A stretch of 64,000 nt of DNA from VBCG01 sp044226535 (lineage in GTDB: Bacteria; Pseudomonadota; Gammaproteobacteria; Burkholderiales; Casimicrobiaceae): assembly GCA_044226535.1 (NCBI GenBank), contig JBGAGT010000019.1:1-64000 (forward strand), read 5' to 3'. The notes beneath the pieces were generated by a model. The model was not told the DNA's origin and did no database searches. It saw only the letters and a program-made list of their open reading frames with translations. Of the stretch, positions 8,076-16,676 are shown in pieces (within the stretch, counting starts at the first letter, position 1; every line of letters starts with the position of its first letter). Position numbers and translations under genes: made by a program.

Positions 8076-8497
8076 TCGTCGTCGAAAGAGGCCTTGAGCC
8101 ACGCGTCGAACCCGCGGTCGAGATAGGCGTCGATCGGCAGGTCCGACGACAGGATCTGGGCATCCAGGTCCTCGTAGGCCTGGACCTGCCGGTAGGCGTT
8201 CCATTGCCGCAGGCCGAGGAACGCGGCCACCAGCAGCACCGCCAGCACCAGGCCGAGCCGCCAGGCGTTGCGGCCGCGGCCGATGCCCGCCGGCGGGCCG
8301 AGGCGGGCGAGGCCCGCGCCGCCGGCCAGCGCGTGGGCGAGGGCCGGTTCGTCGGCCGCGGCGGGGGCTGGGGCGCCGTCGAGCGCGCGGGCACGCGCCT
8401 CGCGCAGGCGGTAGGCGATGCCGGCGGGGATGTCCTCCGCGGAACGGTCGAGCAACCCCGCGATCCTGCGGGCGAATTGTTCGTCGCTGCCGGTCAT
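8072..8497 (-). CDS. DUF3619-family membrane protein, possible anti-sigma partner
   Basis: A 141-residue protein with a cytosolic N-terminal helical part (DEQFARRIAGLLDRSAEDIP), one transmembrane helix (LGLVLAVLLVAAFLGL, about residues 82-98) and a short periplasmic C terminus. ATG 8497 overlaps the sigma factor stop (ATGA), and its own stop overlaps the next start. One transmembrane helix with an N-terminal cytosolic segment, immediately downstream of an ECF-type sigma factor, is the usual architecture and position of an anti-sigma factor. No published function is known to me. Confidence 0.8.
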   Translation of the reverse strand: MTGSDEQFARRIAGLLDRSAEDIPAGIAYRLREARARALDGAPAPAAADEPALAHALAGGAGLARLGPPAGIGRGRNAWRLGLVLAVLLVAAFLGLRQWNAYRQVQAYEDLDAQILSSDLPIDAYLDRGFDAWLKASFDDE

Positions 8498-9066
8498 GGT
8501 CGTAGGCCTTTGGCTTGCAGGGCTGCGGAAAGCGCGTGGACGGCGCGGGAGCAGTGGGTCTTGACGCTGCCTTCGGAGCAGCCCATCGCCGCGGCCGTCT
8601 CGGCCACGTCGAGTTCTTCCCAGTAACGCAGCAGAAACGCCTCGCGTTGACGCGCCGGGAGACGGGAAATGGCGTCCTCGATCATCCCGATGACCTCGGC
8701 CTGCTCGGCCCGCCGGGCGGGATCGACCGCCTCGTGGGAGTCGGAACGCGCGGCGAGGGTCTCGAGCGGATCGTAGTCGCTGTCGGGCTCGTCGCTGCGC
8801 ATGCCCAGCGACGACAGCAGCGTGGTCCAGGTGGAGCGGACCTTCTGGCGCCGGAAATGGTCGTGGACGGTGTTCTGCAGGATGCGCTGGAAAAGCAGCG
8901 GCAACTCGGCCGCCGGCTTGTCGCCGTAGCGCTCCGTGAGCTTGAGCATCGCGTCCTGGACGATGTCGACCGCGGTGTGCTCGTCACGCGTGGCATACAT
9001 CGCCTGCTTGAACGCACGCCGCTCGACCTCGGCGAGGAAGGCGGAAATTTCCTGTCGGGTGGCCAG
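8494..9066 (-). CDS. ECF-type RNA polymerase sigma factor
   Basis: About 190 residues. Region 2 includes DIVQDAMLKL, LPLLFQRILQNTVHDHFRR and RSTWTTLLSSLG; region 4 has LPARQREAFLLRYWEELDVAETAAAMGCSEGSVKTH with a clear helix-turn-helix. The first ATG (9000) falls inside conserved region 2: the frame upstream encodes LATRQEISAFLAEVERRAFKQA, which matches the N terminus I associate with this betaproteobacterial family. No ATG, GTG or TTG lies in that stretch, so CTG 9066 is the likely start. A consensus TATAAT (9096-9101, minus) gives a leader of about 23 bases to that CTG. The gene heads a four-gene operon with overlapping starts. Confidence 0.85.
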   Translation of the reverse strand: MATRQEISAFLAEVERRAFKQAMYATRDEHTAVDIVQDAMLKLTERYGDKPAAELPLLFQRILQNTVHDHFRRQKVRSTWTTLLSSLGMRSDEPDSDYDPLETLAARSDSHEAVDPARRAEQAEVIGMIEDAISRLPARQREAFLLRYWEELDVAETAAAMGCSEGSVKTHCSRAVHALSAALQAKGLRP

Positions 9067-9095
9067 GAGAGGTCGATCCGTTGCAAATTCAGGCG

Positions 9096-9101
9096 ATTAT
9101 A
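9096..9101 (-). promoter_or_regulatory. -10 element of the sigma factor operon (TATAAT)
   Basis: Consensus TATAAT on the minus strand, 29 bases upstream of the proposed CTG start 9066. It supports a start upstream of ATG 9000. No convincing -35 is visible, so it could be read by an alternative sigma factor. Confidence 0.5.
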
Positions 9102-9120
9102 GGTTAATGTCGCGTTTCTC

Positions 9121-9138
9121 CCCGCCCTCGCGGGCGGG
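9121..9138. other. Perfect hairpin in the sigma-ilvB gap
   Basis: CCCGCCC and GGGCGGG flank a TCGC loop (7 bp stem, 4 base loop). It lies between the divergent sigma promoter and ilvB, in a 298-base gap with no gene. A weaker hairpin follows at 9224-9240. I find no branched-chain-rich leader peptide in front of ilvB. Confidence 0.4.
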
Positions 9139-9364
9139 AGGGAACGAGCTGCAAAGACCGGCGGGCCGCCGCCTCCCACGGCGCCACAAGCGCCACGGAG
9201 CTTCCAAGCGACGCGGACCGCCCGGTTTCGAGAACGAACCGCCGGCTTTTCACATCCGATGGGGCCGGACGGCAGCGAACGCTTACCCGGCGTGTCGATC
9301 GATTTTGCAGGTGTGCGGACGGCGCTCGCGCGACCGTCTCCAACCTTTCGATGCACGAGGCTTT

Positions 9365-11071
9365 ATGCGATTGACCGGAGCGGAAATCACCATCCGCTGC
9401 CTGCAGGACGAAGGCGTCGAGTACGTCTTCGGCTATCCCGGCGGCGCGGTTCTCAACATCTACGACGAGCTGTTCAAGCAGCAGAAGGTCAAGCACGTGC
9501 TGGTGCGCCACGAGCAGGGCGCCGTGCACGCGGCCGACGGCTACTCGCGCTCGTCGAACAAGATCGGCGTGGCGCTCGTCACCTCGGGCCCCGGCGTGAC
9601 CAACGCGGTGACCGGCATCGCCACCGCGTACATGGACTCGATCCCCATGGTCGTGCTGACCGGCCAGGTGCCGACGCACGCCATCGGCCAGGACGCGTTC
9701 CAGGAATGCGACACCGTCGGCATCACGCGGCCCTGCGTCAAGCACAACTTCCTGGTGAAGGACGTCGCCGAGTTGGCGGTGACCATCAAGAAGGCCTTCT
9801 ACCTGGCGCAGAGCGGCAGGCCGGGCCCCGTGCTGGTCGACATCCCCAAGGACGTCACGCAGGCCCTGGCCGAGTACAGCTACCCGAAGACGGTGTCGCT
9901 GCGCTCGTACAACCCCGTGACCAAGGCGCACAGCGGCCAGATCAAGAAGGCCGTGCAGCTGCTGCTCGAGGCGAAGCGGCCGATGGTCTATGCGGGCGGC
10001 GGCGTGGTGCTGAACGACGCCGCGCCGCAGCTGACGCGGCTCGCGCGCCTCCTCGGCTTCCCCGTCACCAACACGCTGATGGGACTGGGCGGCTACCCGG
10101 GCAACGACCCGCAGTTCACCGGCATGCTGGGCATGCACGGCACCTACGAGTCGAACATGGCCATGCAGCACTGCGACGTGCTGCTCGCCGTGGGCGCGCG
10201 CTTCGACGACCGCGTGATCGGCGACCCGCAGCATTTCTACCGCAGCGACCGCAAGATCATCCACATCGACATCGACCCCTCGTCGATCTCCAAGCGCGTC
10301 AAGGTCGACGTGCCCATCGTCGGCTACACGAAGGACGTGCTCGAGGAGATGATCCGCCTGGTCGAGGGCTCGCCCGAGCGGCCCGACGCCGCGGCGCTCA
10401 AGGCCTGGTGGGCCGAGATCAAGGACTGGCAGCGCACCGACTGCCTGCGCTATGACCGCAAGAGCGCGCTGATCAAGCCGCAGGCGGTGATCGAGAAGCT
10501 CTACGAGCTCACCGGCGGCGACGCCTTCGTCACCAGCGACGTCGGGCAGCACCAGATGTGGGCCGCGCAGTACTACAAGTTCGCCAAGCCGCGCCGCTGG
10601 ATCAACTCCGGGGGCCTCGGCACCATGGGCTTCGGGCTGCCGGCGGCGATGGGCGTGCAGCTCGCGCATCCCGACGCGACGGTCGCCTGCATCACCGGCG
10701 AGGCCTCGATCCAGATGTGCATCCAGGAGCTCTCGACCTGCAAGCAGTACCACCTGCCGGTGAAGATCGTGAACCTCAACAACCGTTACATGGGCATGGT
10801 GCGGCAGTGGCAGGAGTTCTTCTACGGCAACCGCTACGCCGAGTCGTACATGGACGCGCTGCCCGACTTCGTGAAGCTCGCCGAGGCTTACGGCCACGTC
10901 GGCATGAAGATCGAGAAGCCCGGCGACATCGAGGGCGCGCTGAAGGAGGCGCTCAAGCAGAAGGAGCGCCTGGTGTTCCTCGACTTCATCACCGACCAGA
11001 AGGAGAACGTGTTCCCGATGGTGCCCGGCGGCAAGGGCCTCACCGAGATGATCCTGGCGGAGGAGCTATGA
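9365..11071 (+). CDS. ilvB: Acetolactate synthase large (catalytic) subunit
   Basis: A 568-residue ThDP/FAD enzyme that condenses two pyruvates to acetolactate, or pyruvate with 2-ketobutyrate, the first common step of valine/leucine/isoleucine synthesis. Glu50 in RHEQGA activates ThDP. FAD/herbicide-site segments such as GQVPTHAIGQDAFQECD are present. The metal motif reads GEASIQM ... NLNNRYMGMVRQWQ, with Glu where enterobacterial enzymes have Asp; to my knowledge this is common in Burkholderiales. ATG 9365 is preceded by GAGG. The regulatory subunit IlvH follows after an 85-base gap that holds palindromic repeats. Confidence 0.97.
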   Translation: MRLTGAEITIRCLQDEGVEYVFGYPGGAVLNIYDELFKQQKVKHVLVRHEQGAVHAADGYSRSSNKIGVALVTSGPGVTNAVTGIATAYMDSIPMVVLTGQVPTHAIGQDAFQECDTVGITRPCVKHNFLVKDVAELAVTIKKAFYLAQSGRPGPVLVDIPKDVTQALAEYSYPKTVSLRSYNPVTKAHSGQIKKAVQLLLEAKRPMVYAGGGVVLNDAAPQLTRLARLLGFPVTNTLMGLGGYPGNDPQFTGMLGMHGTYESNMAMQHCDVLLAVGARFDDRVIGDPQHFYRSDRKIIHIDIDPSSISKRVKVDVPIVGYTKDVLEEMIRLVEGSPERPDAAALKAWWAEIKDWQRTDCLRYDRKSALIKPQAVIEKLYELTGGDAFVTSDVGQHQMWAAQYYKFAKPRRWINSGGLGTMGFGLPAAMGVQLAHPDATVACITGEASIQMCIQELSTCKQYHLPVKIVNLNNRYMGMVRQWQEFFYGNRYAESYMDALPDFVKLAEAYGHVGMKIEKPGDIEGALKEALKQKERLVFLDFITDQKENVFPMVPGGKGLTEMILAEEL

Positions 11072-11085
11072 GCGCGCGTTTATCC

Positions 11086-11142
11086 GTCATCCCCGCGAAA
11101 GCGGGGACCCAAGGGGTGGATTCCCGCTTGCGCGGGAATGAC
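11086..11142. repeat. Pair of REP-like palindromes between ilvB and ilvH
   Basis: Two units of a short palindrome family in opposite orientation: GTCATCCCCGCG-AAAGCGGGGACCC at 11086-11110, and GGATTCCCGCTT-GCGCGGGAATGAC at 11118-11142. Each folds into a 6-7 bp GC stem. They fill most of the gap between two genes whose products form one enzyme. Confidence 0.8.
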
Positions 11143-11156
11143 GCCGGGGAGGCGCG

Positions 11157-11648
11157 ATGAGGCACATCCTCTCCATCCTCGTCGAGAACGAGGCGGGCGC
11201 GCTGTCGCGCATCTCCGGGCTCTTCTCCGCGCGCGGCTACAACATCGAGTCGCTGACGGTGGCGCCCACCGAGGACGCGACCATGTCGCGGATGACCATC
11301 GTCACCATCGGATCCGACGACGTGGTCGAGCAGATCACCAAGCAGCTCAACAAGCTGGTCGAGGTGGTCAAGGTCGTCGACCTGACCGAAGGCAACCACA
11401 TCGAGCGCGAGCTGATGCTGGTGAAGGTGCGCGCGGCCGGCAAGGACCGCGACGAGATGAAGCGGCTCGCCGACATCTTCCGCGGGCGCATCCTCGACGT
11501 CACCGACAAGAGCTACACCATCGAGCTCACCGGCACCGGCAGCAAGCTCGACGCTTTCCTGACGGCGATCGAGCCCGGGGTGATCCTCGAGACGGTGCGC
11601 ACGGGTGCCTCGGGCATCGGCCGCGGGGAGCGCGTGCTGCGGATTTGA
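11157..11648 (+). CDS. ilvH: Acetolactate synthase small (regulatory) subunit
   Basis: A 163-residue regulatory partner of IlvB. The N-terminal ACT domain (HILSILVENEAGALSRI, then GLFSARGYNIESLTV) binds valine for feedback inhibition. The C-terminal domain (RELMLVKV ... DIFRGRILDVTDKSYTIELTG) activates the catalytic subunit. The length is standard. ATG 11157 has a strong Shine-Dalgarno, GGGGAGG, directly after a REP-like unit. It is in the same orientation as ilvB and ilvC and presumably co-transcribed with them. Confidence 0.96.
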   Translation: MRHILSILVENEAGALSRISGLFSARGYNIESLTVAPTEDATMSRMTIVTIGSDDVVEQITKQLNKLVEVVKVVDLTEGNHIERELMLVKVRAAGKDRDEMKRLADIFRGRILDVTDKSYTIELTGTGSKLDAFLTAIEPGVILETVRTGASGIGRGERVLRI

Positions 11649-11654
11649 ACGCTG

Positions 11655-11840
11655 GGTCCCCGCCTGCGCGGGGATGACGCTCCCCGTCATTCCCGCGAAG
11701 GCGGGAATCCGGGGGTTAACAATGGGTCCCCGCTTGCGCGGGGATGACGGGATGGGTCCCCGCTTGCGCGGGGATGACGGGATGGGTCCCTGCTTGCGCG
11801 GGGATGACGGGATGGGTCCCCGCTTGTGCGGGGACGACGA
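11655..11840. repeat. REP-like palindrome array between ilvH and ilvC
   Basis: A run of the same palindrome family that fills the ilvH-ilvC gap. One unit at about 11655-11679 and an inverted one at about 11685-11712 are followed by four head-to-tail copies of a 30-base unit starting at 11724, 11754, 11784 and 11814. Each unit reads GGGTCCCCGCTTGCGCGGGG then ATGACGGGAT, and can form a CCCCGC/GCGGGG hairpin. Copies 3 and 4 carry point changes. There are no unique spacers, so it is not a CRISPR array. Confidence 0.85.
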
Positions 11841-11858
11841 CAACATAAGGAAACGGAC

Positions 11859-12872
<1,014 letters not shown>

Positions 12873-12875
<3 letters not shown>

Positions 12876-12907
12876 CGCTTCCGGCGCCTCCGGCGCCGAA
12901 AGCGTCA
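12873..12907 (+). terminator. Long hairpin beginning at the ilvC stop codon
   Basis: Bases 12873-12888 and 12892-12907 are complementary over 16 positions with one mismatch, closing a three-base loop (TCC). The left arm starts with the ilvC TGA. There is no T-run, so it may define or protect the ilvBHC mRNA 3' end rather than terminate on its own. Confidence 0.5.
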
Positions 12908-13078
12908 TCCCCGTGAAAGCGGGGATCCAGCCTCGACGCGCCGAAAGCGTCATCCCCGCGAAGGCGGGGATCCAGCCTTGGCGCCCCATCGACGGTCACG
13001 ACTGGATTCCCGCCTTCGCGGGAATGACAGATTGCCGCCTGCGCGGGAATGACAGATTGCCGCCTGCGCGGGAATGAC
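12894..13078. repeat. REP-like palindrome array between ilvC and cls
   Basis: Two direct copies with a period of about 45 bases (GCGCCGAAAGCGTCATCCCC plus the rest of a palindrome) are followed by inverted units at about 13010-13078: one GGATTCCCGCCTTCGCGGGA-type unit and two tandem 25-base copies ending GCGCGGGAATGAC. The last copy ends about ten bases before the cls start. The 213-base gap holds no gene. Confidence 0.85.
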
Positions 13079-13088
13079 GGAACGTGTC

Positions 13089-14546
13089 ATGCAGCTCGCG
13101 AAACTGATCGAGGGCATCGACTGGGGCAGCCTCTACGTCGCCAGCGAGTGGGCGCTGCGCGTCGCGGCGCTGGTCTACGTGCCGCAGCGGCGCCCGCCCG
13201 CCGCGGCGCGTGCCTGGCTGCTGCTGATCCTCTTCCTGCCTTGGCCGGGCGTGCTGCTGTACGTGCTGATCGGGCGCGCCTACCTGCCGCGGCGGCGCTA
13301 CCGCCTGCAGCGGCAGATCGCCGAGCTGACGCGGAGCCTGCTGCCGGCCGAGGACACGGGCCGGAAGCGGCCGCTGCCGGACGTGTCGCCCGGGCTCGTG
13401 CCCGCATTCGAGCTCGTCAACGCGCTTTCCGAGTTCCCGCCGGTCGCCGGCTGCCGCTTCGAGCTCCTGCCCGCTTACGACGCTGCCATCGCGCGGCTCG
13501 TCGCCGGGATCGACGGCGCGCGCCGGCAGGTGCACCTGCTCTTCTACATCTTCGCCGCGGACGAGGTGGGCGACGCCGTCGCGGCAGCGCTCGAGCGCGC
13601 GGCGCGACGCGGCGTCGTGGTGCGGGTGCTGATGGATGCGATCGGCTCGCGCAGCGGCCTCGCGCGCTACACGCCGGGGCTGCGCGCCGCCGGCGCCGAG
13701 GTGATCGCGATGATGCCGTTGCGCCTGTGGGGGCCGAACGCCGCGCGCTTCGACCTGCGCAACCACCGCAAGGTCGTGGTGATCGACGGCGAGGTCGCTT
13801 TCTTCGGCTCGCAGAACATCGTCTCGTCGCACGCCAACCGCGGCATGACCAACGAGGAGCTGCTGGTGCGCGCCACCGGCGCGGTGGTGCAGCAGCTCGA
13901 CGCGGTACTGCTCGGCGACCGCTACCTCGAGACGGGCTCGCTCCCTTCCGACTCCGGGCGCCTGCCCTCGCCCTCGCCCGCGCCGGTGGCGGGCTCGCAA
14001 GGCGTCGCACAGGTCGTGCCGAGCGGGCCCGGCTACAACGAAGGTACGGCCGAAGCGGTGATGATCGCGCTGATGCACGGCGCGCGAAGCCGCATCGTGC
14101 TCACCGCGCCCTACGTGGTGCCGAGCGAGGCCTTCCTCGGCGCCATGACCAGCGCGGCGAGGCGCGGCGTGGCGGTGGCGCTGATCGTCGACGCCGAATC
14201 CAACAAGCCTTTCGTGCAGCTCGCCCAGCAGTCGTTCTACGACGCGATGCTGGATGCGGGCGTCACCATCCACCACCACCGCGGGAGCTTCCTGCACGCC
14301 AAGCACCTCTCGGTCGACGAGGAGGTGGCGCTGATCGGCTCGTCGAACTTCGACATCCGCTCGTTCGCGCTGAACGCCGAGGTGAGCGTGCTGATCTGCG
14401 ACCGCGGCGTGGTCGAGGACCTGGCCGCGGTCCAGCGCGGCTACCTCGCGCGCTGCGTCGCGGTGACGCGCGAGACGCGGCTCGCCGCGCCGCGCATCCA
14501 GCGCATCCTCGAGAACCTCGCGCGCCTCACCGATTCGCTGCTCTGA
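13089..14546 (+). CDS. cls: Cardiolipin synthase, phospholipase D family
   Basis: About 485 residues. Two N-terminal hydrophobic segments (LLLILFLPWPGVLLYVLIG near residue 45) anchor it in the inner membrane. Two HKD motifs follow: NHRKVVVIDGEVAFFGSQN near residue 225, and LHAKHLSVDEEVALIGSSN near residue 405. It joins phosphatidylglycerol with another phospholipid to make cardiolipin. ATG 13089 with GGAAC upstream is preferred to ATG 13074, which lies inside a REP unit. It is followed by psd and pssA, so three phospholipid genes are clustered. Confidence 0.92.
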   Translation: MQLAKLIEGIDWGSLYVASEWALRVAALVYVPQRRPPAAARAWLLLILFLPWPGVLLYVLIGRAYLPRRRYRLQRQIAELTRSLLPAEDTGRKRPLPDVSPGLVPAFELVNALSEFPPVAGCRFELLPAYDAAIARLVAGIDGARRQVHLLFYIFAADEVGDAVAAALERAARRGVVVRVLMDAIGSRSGLARYTPGLRAAGAEVIAMMPLRLWGPNAARFDLRNHRKVVVIDGEVAFFGSQNIVSSHANRGMTNEELLVRATGAVVQQLDAVLLGDRYLETGSLPSDSGRLPSPSPAPVAGSQGVAQVVPSGPGYNEGTAEAVMIALMHGARSRIVLTAPYVVPSEAFLGAMTSAARRGVAVALIVDAESNKPFVQLAQQSFYDAMLDAGVTIHHHRGSFLHAKHLSVDEEVALIGSSNFDIRSFALNAEVSVLICDRGVVEDLAAVQRGYLARCVAVTRETRLAAPRIQRILENLARLTDSLL

Positions 14547-14570
14547 CGTGCGAGCGGCCGCCCCGCGGAC

Positions 14571-14576
14571 TATACT
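14571..14576 (+). promoter_or_regulatory. -10 hexamer just upstream of the small membrane protein gene
   Basis: TATACT ends eight bases before ATG 14585, so the predicted transcript would have at most two untranslated bases. There is no Shine-Dalgarno. It could also drive psd and pssA. Confidence 0.45.
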
Positions 14577-14584
14577 GCGGCGCC

Positions 14585-14911
14585 ATGGACACAGCACGCG
14601 CAAGGCGGGCATCGGCGCGCAGCCAGCGCGGTTGGGCCGGGCTGATCGGCCTGCTGATCGCGCTCGCCATCGTCGCCTGGCTGGGCCGCGGCTTGCTGGC
14701 GAAGTTGCTGCCGGCGCCGCCGCCCCCCACGCGGGCGGGGGCCCGCGCGCCGGGCCCCGTGGCGCCCGCCGACTTCGACGCCACCACGACGACGCCGGTC
14801 CCGCGCAACGAGCTCGAGCGCGCCAAGGGGCTCGAAAACGCGGTGCGCGACCAGGCGGCCGACATGGCGCGGCGCATCGAAGATGCGCAACAGCAACCGC
14901 CGAGGAACTGA
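14585..14911 (+). CDS. Small single-pass membrane protein of unknown function
   Basis: A 108-residue protein: a basic N terminus (RARRASARSQR), one transmembrane helix (GLIGLLIALAIVAWLG, about residues 19-34), a Pro/Ala/Gly-rich linker and a charged helical C terminus (NELERAKGLENAVRDQA). The topology suggests an inner-membrane anchor with the tail in the periplasm. I do not recognise a family. It directly precedes psd with a 4-base gap to the proposed TTG start, in the same orientation, so it is likely co-transcribed with the phospholipid genes. Confidence 0.65.
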   Translation: MDTARARRASARSQRGWAGLIGLLIALAIVAWLGRGLLAKLLPAPPPPTRAGARAPGPVAPADFDATTTTPVPRNELERAKGLENAVRDQAADMARRIEDAQQQPPRN

Positions 14912-14915
14912 CCGC

Positions 14916-15563
14916 TTGGCCAACGCTTCGTATCCCCACCCGCTGATCGCCCGCGAAGGCTGGCCGTTCATCGCCATCGCCGCTGTTGCGACGGCGGTGC
15001 TCGGGTGGATCGCCTGGCCGCTGGGCGTGCTGGGCTTTCTTGCGCTGGTGTTCGTGCTGCAGTTCTTCCGCGACCCCCCGCGCGAGGTCCCCACCGACGC
15101 GCACGCCGTGCTGTCGCCGGCCGACGGCCGCATCGTCTCGGTCGGGAAAGCGCACGACCCCTGGCTCGACCGCGAGGCGCTCAAGATCAGCGTGTTCATG
15201 AACGTGTTCAACGTCCATTCGAACCGCAGCCCGGTCGATGCCGAGGTGGTCCACGTCTGGTACCACCCGGGAAGCTTCGTCAACGCCGCGCTCGACAAGG
15301 CTTCGACCGACAACGAACGCAACGCGCTGCACCTTCGCACCAACGAGGGCGTCGACGTGACCTGCGTGCAGGTGGCGGGGCTCATCGCGCGGCGCATCCT
15401 CTGCTACGTGAAGCCGGGCGACCGCCTCGTGCCGGGCATGCGCTACGGCTTCATCCGTTTCGGCTCGCGGGTCGATGTCTACCTGCCGGCGGGCGCCAAG
15501 CCGCGCGCCGCGGTGGGCGACGTGGTCAAGGCCACGTCGAGCATCCTCGCCGAGCTCACCTGA
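14916..15563 (+). CDS. psd: Phosphatidylserine decarboxylase proenzyme, short type
   Basis: About 215 residues, the length of the short PSD-A type. It has two N-terminal hydrophobic helices, then VLSPADGRIVSVG, FMNVFNVHSNRSP and the self-cleavage site RFGSR at Gly183-Ser184, where cleavage creates the pyruvoyl cofactor. The product is phosphatidylethanolamine. TTG 14916 is chosen over ATG 14883 because GAGGAA lies seven bases upstream and the family N terminus (YPHPLIAREGWPF) starts right after it; ATG 14883 would overlap the previous gene by 29 bases. pssA, which makes the substrate, lies 24 bases downstream. Confidence 0.93.
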   Translation: MANASYPHPLIAREGWPFIAIAAVATAVLGWIAWPLGVLGFLALVFVLQFFRDPPREVPTDAHAVLSPADGRIVSVGKAHDPWLDREALKISVFMNVFNVHSNRSPVDAEVVHVWYHPGSFVNAALDKASTDNERNALHLRTNEGVDVTCVQVAGLIARRILCYVKPGDRLVPGMRYGFIRFGSRVDVYLPAGAKPRAAVGDVVKATSSILAELT

Positions 15564-15587
15564 AGGCACGCGGGCCCCGTCATCACC

Positions 15588-16361
15588 ATGGTCGACTTCG
15601 ACACCCAGCGGGCGCTGCGCAAGAACCGCGTGCGCCGCCGCGGCATCTACCTCCTGCCGAACCTCTTCACGACCGGCGCGCTGTTCGCGGGCTTCTACGC
15701 CATCGTCCAGGCGATGGACGCGCGCTTCGACCTCGCGGCCATCGCCATCTTCGTCGCGGCGCTGCTCGACGGGCTCGACGGGCGCGTCGCGCGCATGACG
15801 CACACCCAGAGCGCGTTCGGCGCCGAGTACGACAGCCTCGCCGACATGGTGAGCTTCGGCGCCGCGCCGGCGCTCGTCATCTACGAATGGGTGCTGCGCG
15901 ACATGGGCAAGCTCGGCTGGATCGCCGCCTTCGTCTACGTCGCCGGCGCGGCGCTGCGGCTCGCGCGCTTCAACGTGCTGCTCGAGGTCGCCGACAAGCG
16001 CTGGTTCACCGGGCTGCCGAGCCCCTCGGCCGCGCTGCTGGTGGCGAGCTTCGTCTACATCGTCGACGACTACATGGTCGACCCGGGCGGCTTCCACTGG
16101 ATCGCCTGGGCGATCACCGTGTTCGCGGGGCTGGCCATGGTGTCCAACCTCAAGTACTACAGCGGCAAGGCCTTCAACCTGCGCAAGAGCGTGCCTTTCC
16201 TCGCGATCTTCGCCTTCGTGCTGGTGATCGCGCTGCTGTCCTACCAGCCGGGACTCGTGATCTTCGCCGCCTTCGTCTGCTACGCCATCTCCGGCTTCGT
16301 GGTCAGCGCATGGACGATGCGCCGCCGCCGCCCGCGCGCCGAGCCGAACGTCGAGCCCTGA
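15588..16361 (+). CDS. pssA: CDP-diacylglycerol-serine O-phosphatidyltransferase
   Basis: A 257-residue inner-membrane enzyme that makes phosphatidylserine from CDP-diacylglycerol and serine. The CDP-alcohol phosphatidyltransferase signature DG-x2-AR-x8-G-x3-D-x3-D is intact as LLDGLDGRVARM ... GAEYDSLAD, with the preceding LPNLFTTGALFAGF helix typical of this type. About eight hydrophobic segments are present. It stands directly after psd and forms a two-step phosphatidylethanolamine pathway. The distance to the leucine leader region is 48 bases. Confidence 0.95.
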   Translation: MVDFDTQRALRKNRVRRRGIYLLPNLFTTGALFAGFYAIVQAMDARFDLAAIAIFVAALLDGLDGRVARMTHTQSAFGAEYDSLADMVSFGAAPALVIYEWVLRDMGKLGWIAAFVYVAGAALRLARFNVLLEVADKRWFTGLPSPSAALLVASFVYIVDDYMVDPGGFHWIAWAITVFAGLAMVSNLKYYSGKAFNLRKSVPFLAIFAFVLVIALLSYQPGLVIFAAFVCYAISGFVVSAWTMRRRRPRAEPNVEP

Positions 16362-16409
16362 CCCGCGGCTGCGGCCCGGCCGTCATCCCCGCGAACGCGG
16401 CGGGGGCTC

Positions 16410-16438
16410 TTGCGCGCCGCAGCGAAATGCGCTACGTT
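16410..16438 (+). promoter_or_regulatory. Promoter of the leuA leader
   Basis: TTGCGC (16410-16415) and TACGTT (16433-16438) are separated by 17 bases. The -10 ends six bases before the leader-peptide ATG 16445, placing the predicted transcription start on that A. Confidence 0.5.
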
Positions 16439-16444
16439 AGGCAA

Positions 16445-16549
16445 ATGGACGCTTCGTTCATCCGCAGCCCCCTCGGCGGCCTCACCGCCGGCGCCCCCGA
16501 TCGCCTGATCGGCCTGGGCCTGCTGCTGCTGCGCCTCGCGCGCACATAA
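16445..16549 (+). CDS. leuL: Leucine leader peptide of leuA
   Basis: A 34-codon reading frame ending in a leucine-dense stretch (LIGLGLLLLRLA, with four consecutive Leu codons) and a TAA. Seven of its last 14 residues are Leu. It lies 128 bases upstream of leuA and is followed by mutually exclusive RNA hairpins, the hallmark of leucine-dependent attenuation: when charged tRNA-Leu is scarce the ribosome stalls on the Leu run and changes downstream folding. There is no Shine-Dalgarno, and the promoter geometry suggests the ATG is the first base of the mRNA. Confidence 0.8.
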   Translation: MDASFIRSPLGGLTAGAPDRLIGLGLLLLRLART

Positions 16550-16590
16550 ACCTACCCCCCAATTCGAGCAGTTTCGTTGCAATGCCACCC

Positions 16591-16645
16591 GGCAACGGGA
16601 GCCGTTGCCCACGCGTCGATGCGCCATGCGCTCCCGTCGGCAACG
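16591..16645 (+). promoter_or_regulatory. Alternative RNA hairpins of the leuA attenuator
   Basis: GGCAACGG (16591-16598) pairs perfectly with CCGTTGCC (16602-16609). The overlapping ACGGGAGC (16595-16602) pairs perfectly with GCTCCCGT (16630-16637), and CGTTGCC (16603-16609) can also pair with GGCAACG (16639-16645). These folds exclude each other. No T-run follows, so control may act through Rho or ribosome access rather than a classical terminator. Confidence 0.6.
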
Positions 16646-16676
16646 CCCGCCCCCGGAACGAACCAGGGAAACACCC

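Noticed and set aside
9000..9002. ATG 9000 as the start of the sigma factor
   Set aside because: It falls inside conserved region 2; 22 upstream residues match the family, so CTG 9066 is more likely.
9067..9364. A branched-chain leader peptide and attenuator in front of ilvB
   Set aside because: The reading frames in this gap have no run of Ile, Val or Leu codons; only isolated hairpins are seen.
11722..11840. 30-base tandem repeats resembling a CRISPR array
   Set aside because: The units are directly abutting with no unique spacers, are palindromic, and belong to a family found singly elsewhere in the window. No cas genes.
13074..13088. ATG 13074 as the start of cls
   Set aside because: The ATG is part of a REP-like unit (GGGAATGAC) and has no Shine-Dalgarno; ATG 13089 does.
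12996..16097. A 1033-codon minus-strand open frame opposite cls, psd and pssA
   Set aside because: Spans several genes with clear catalytic motifs on the plus strand; no recognisable domain of its own.
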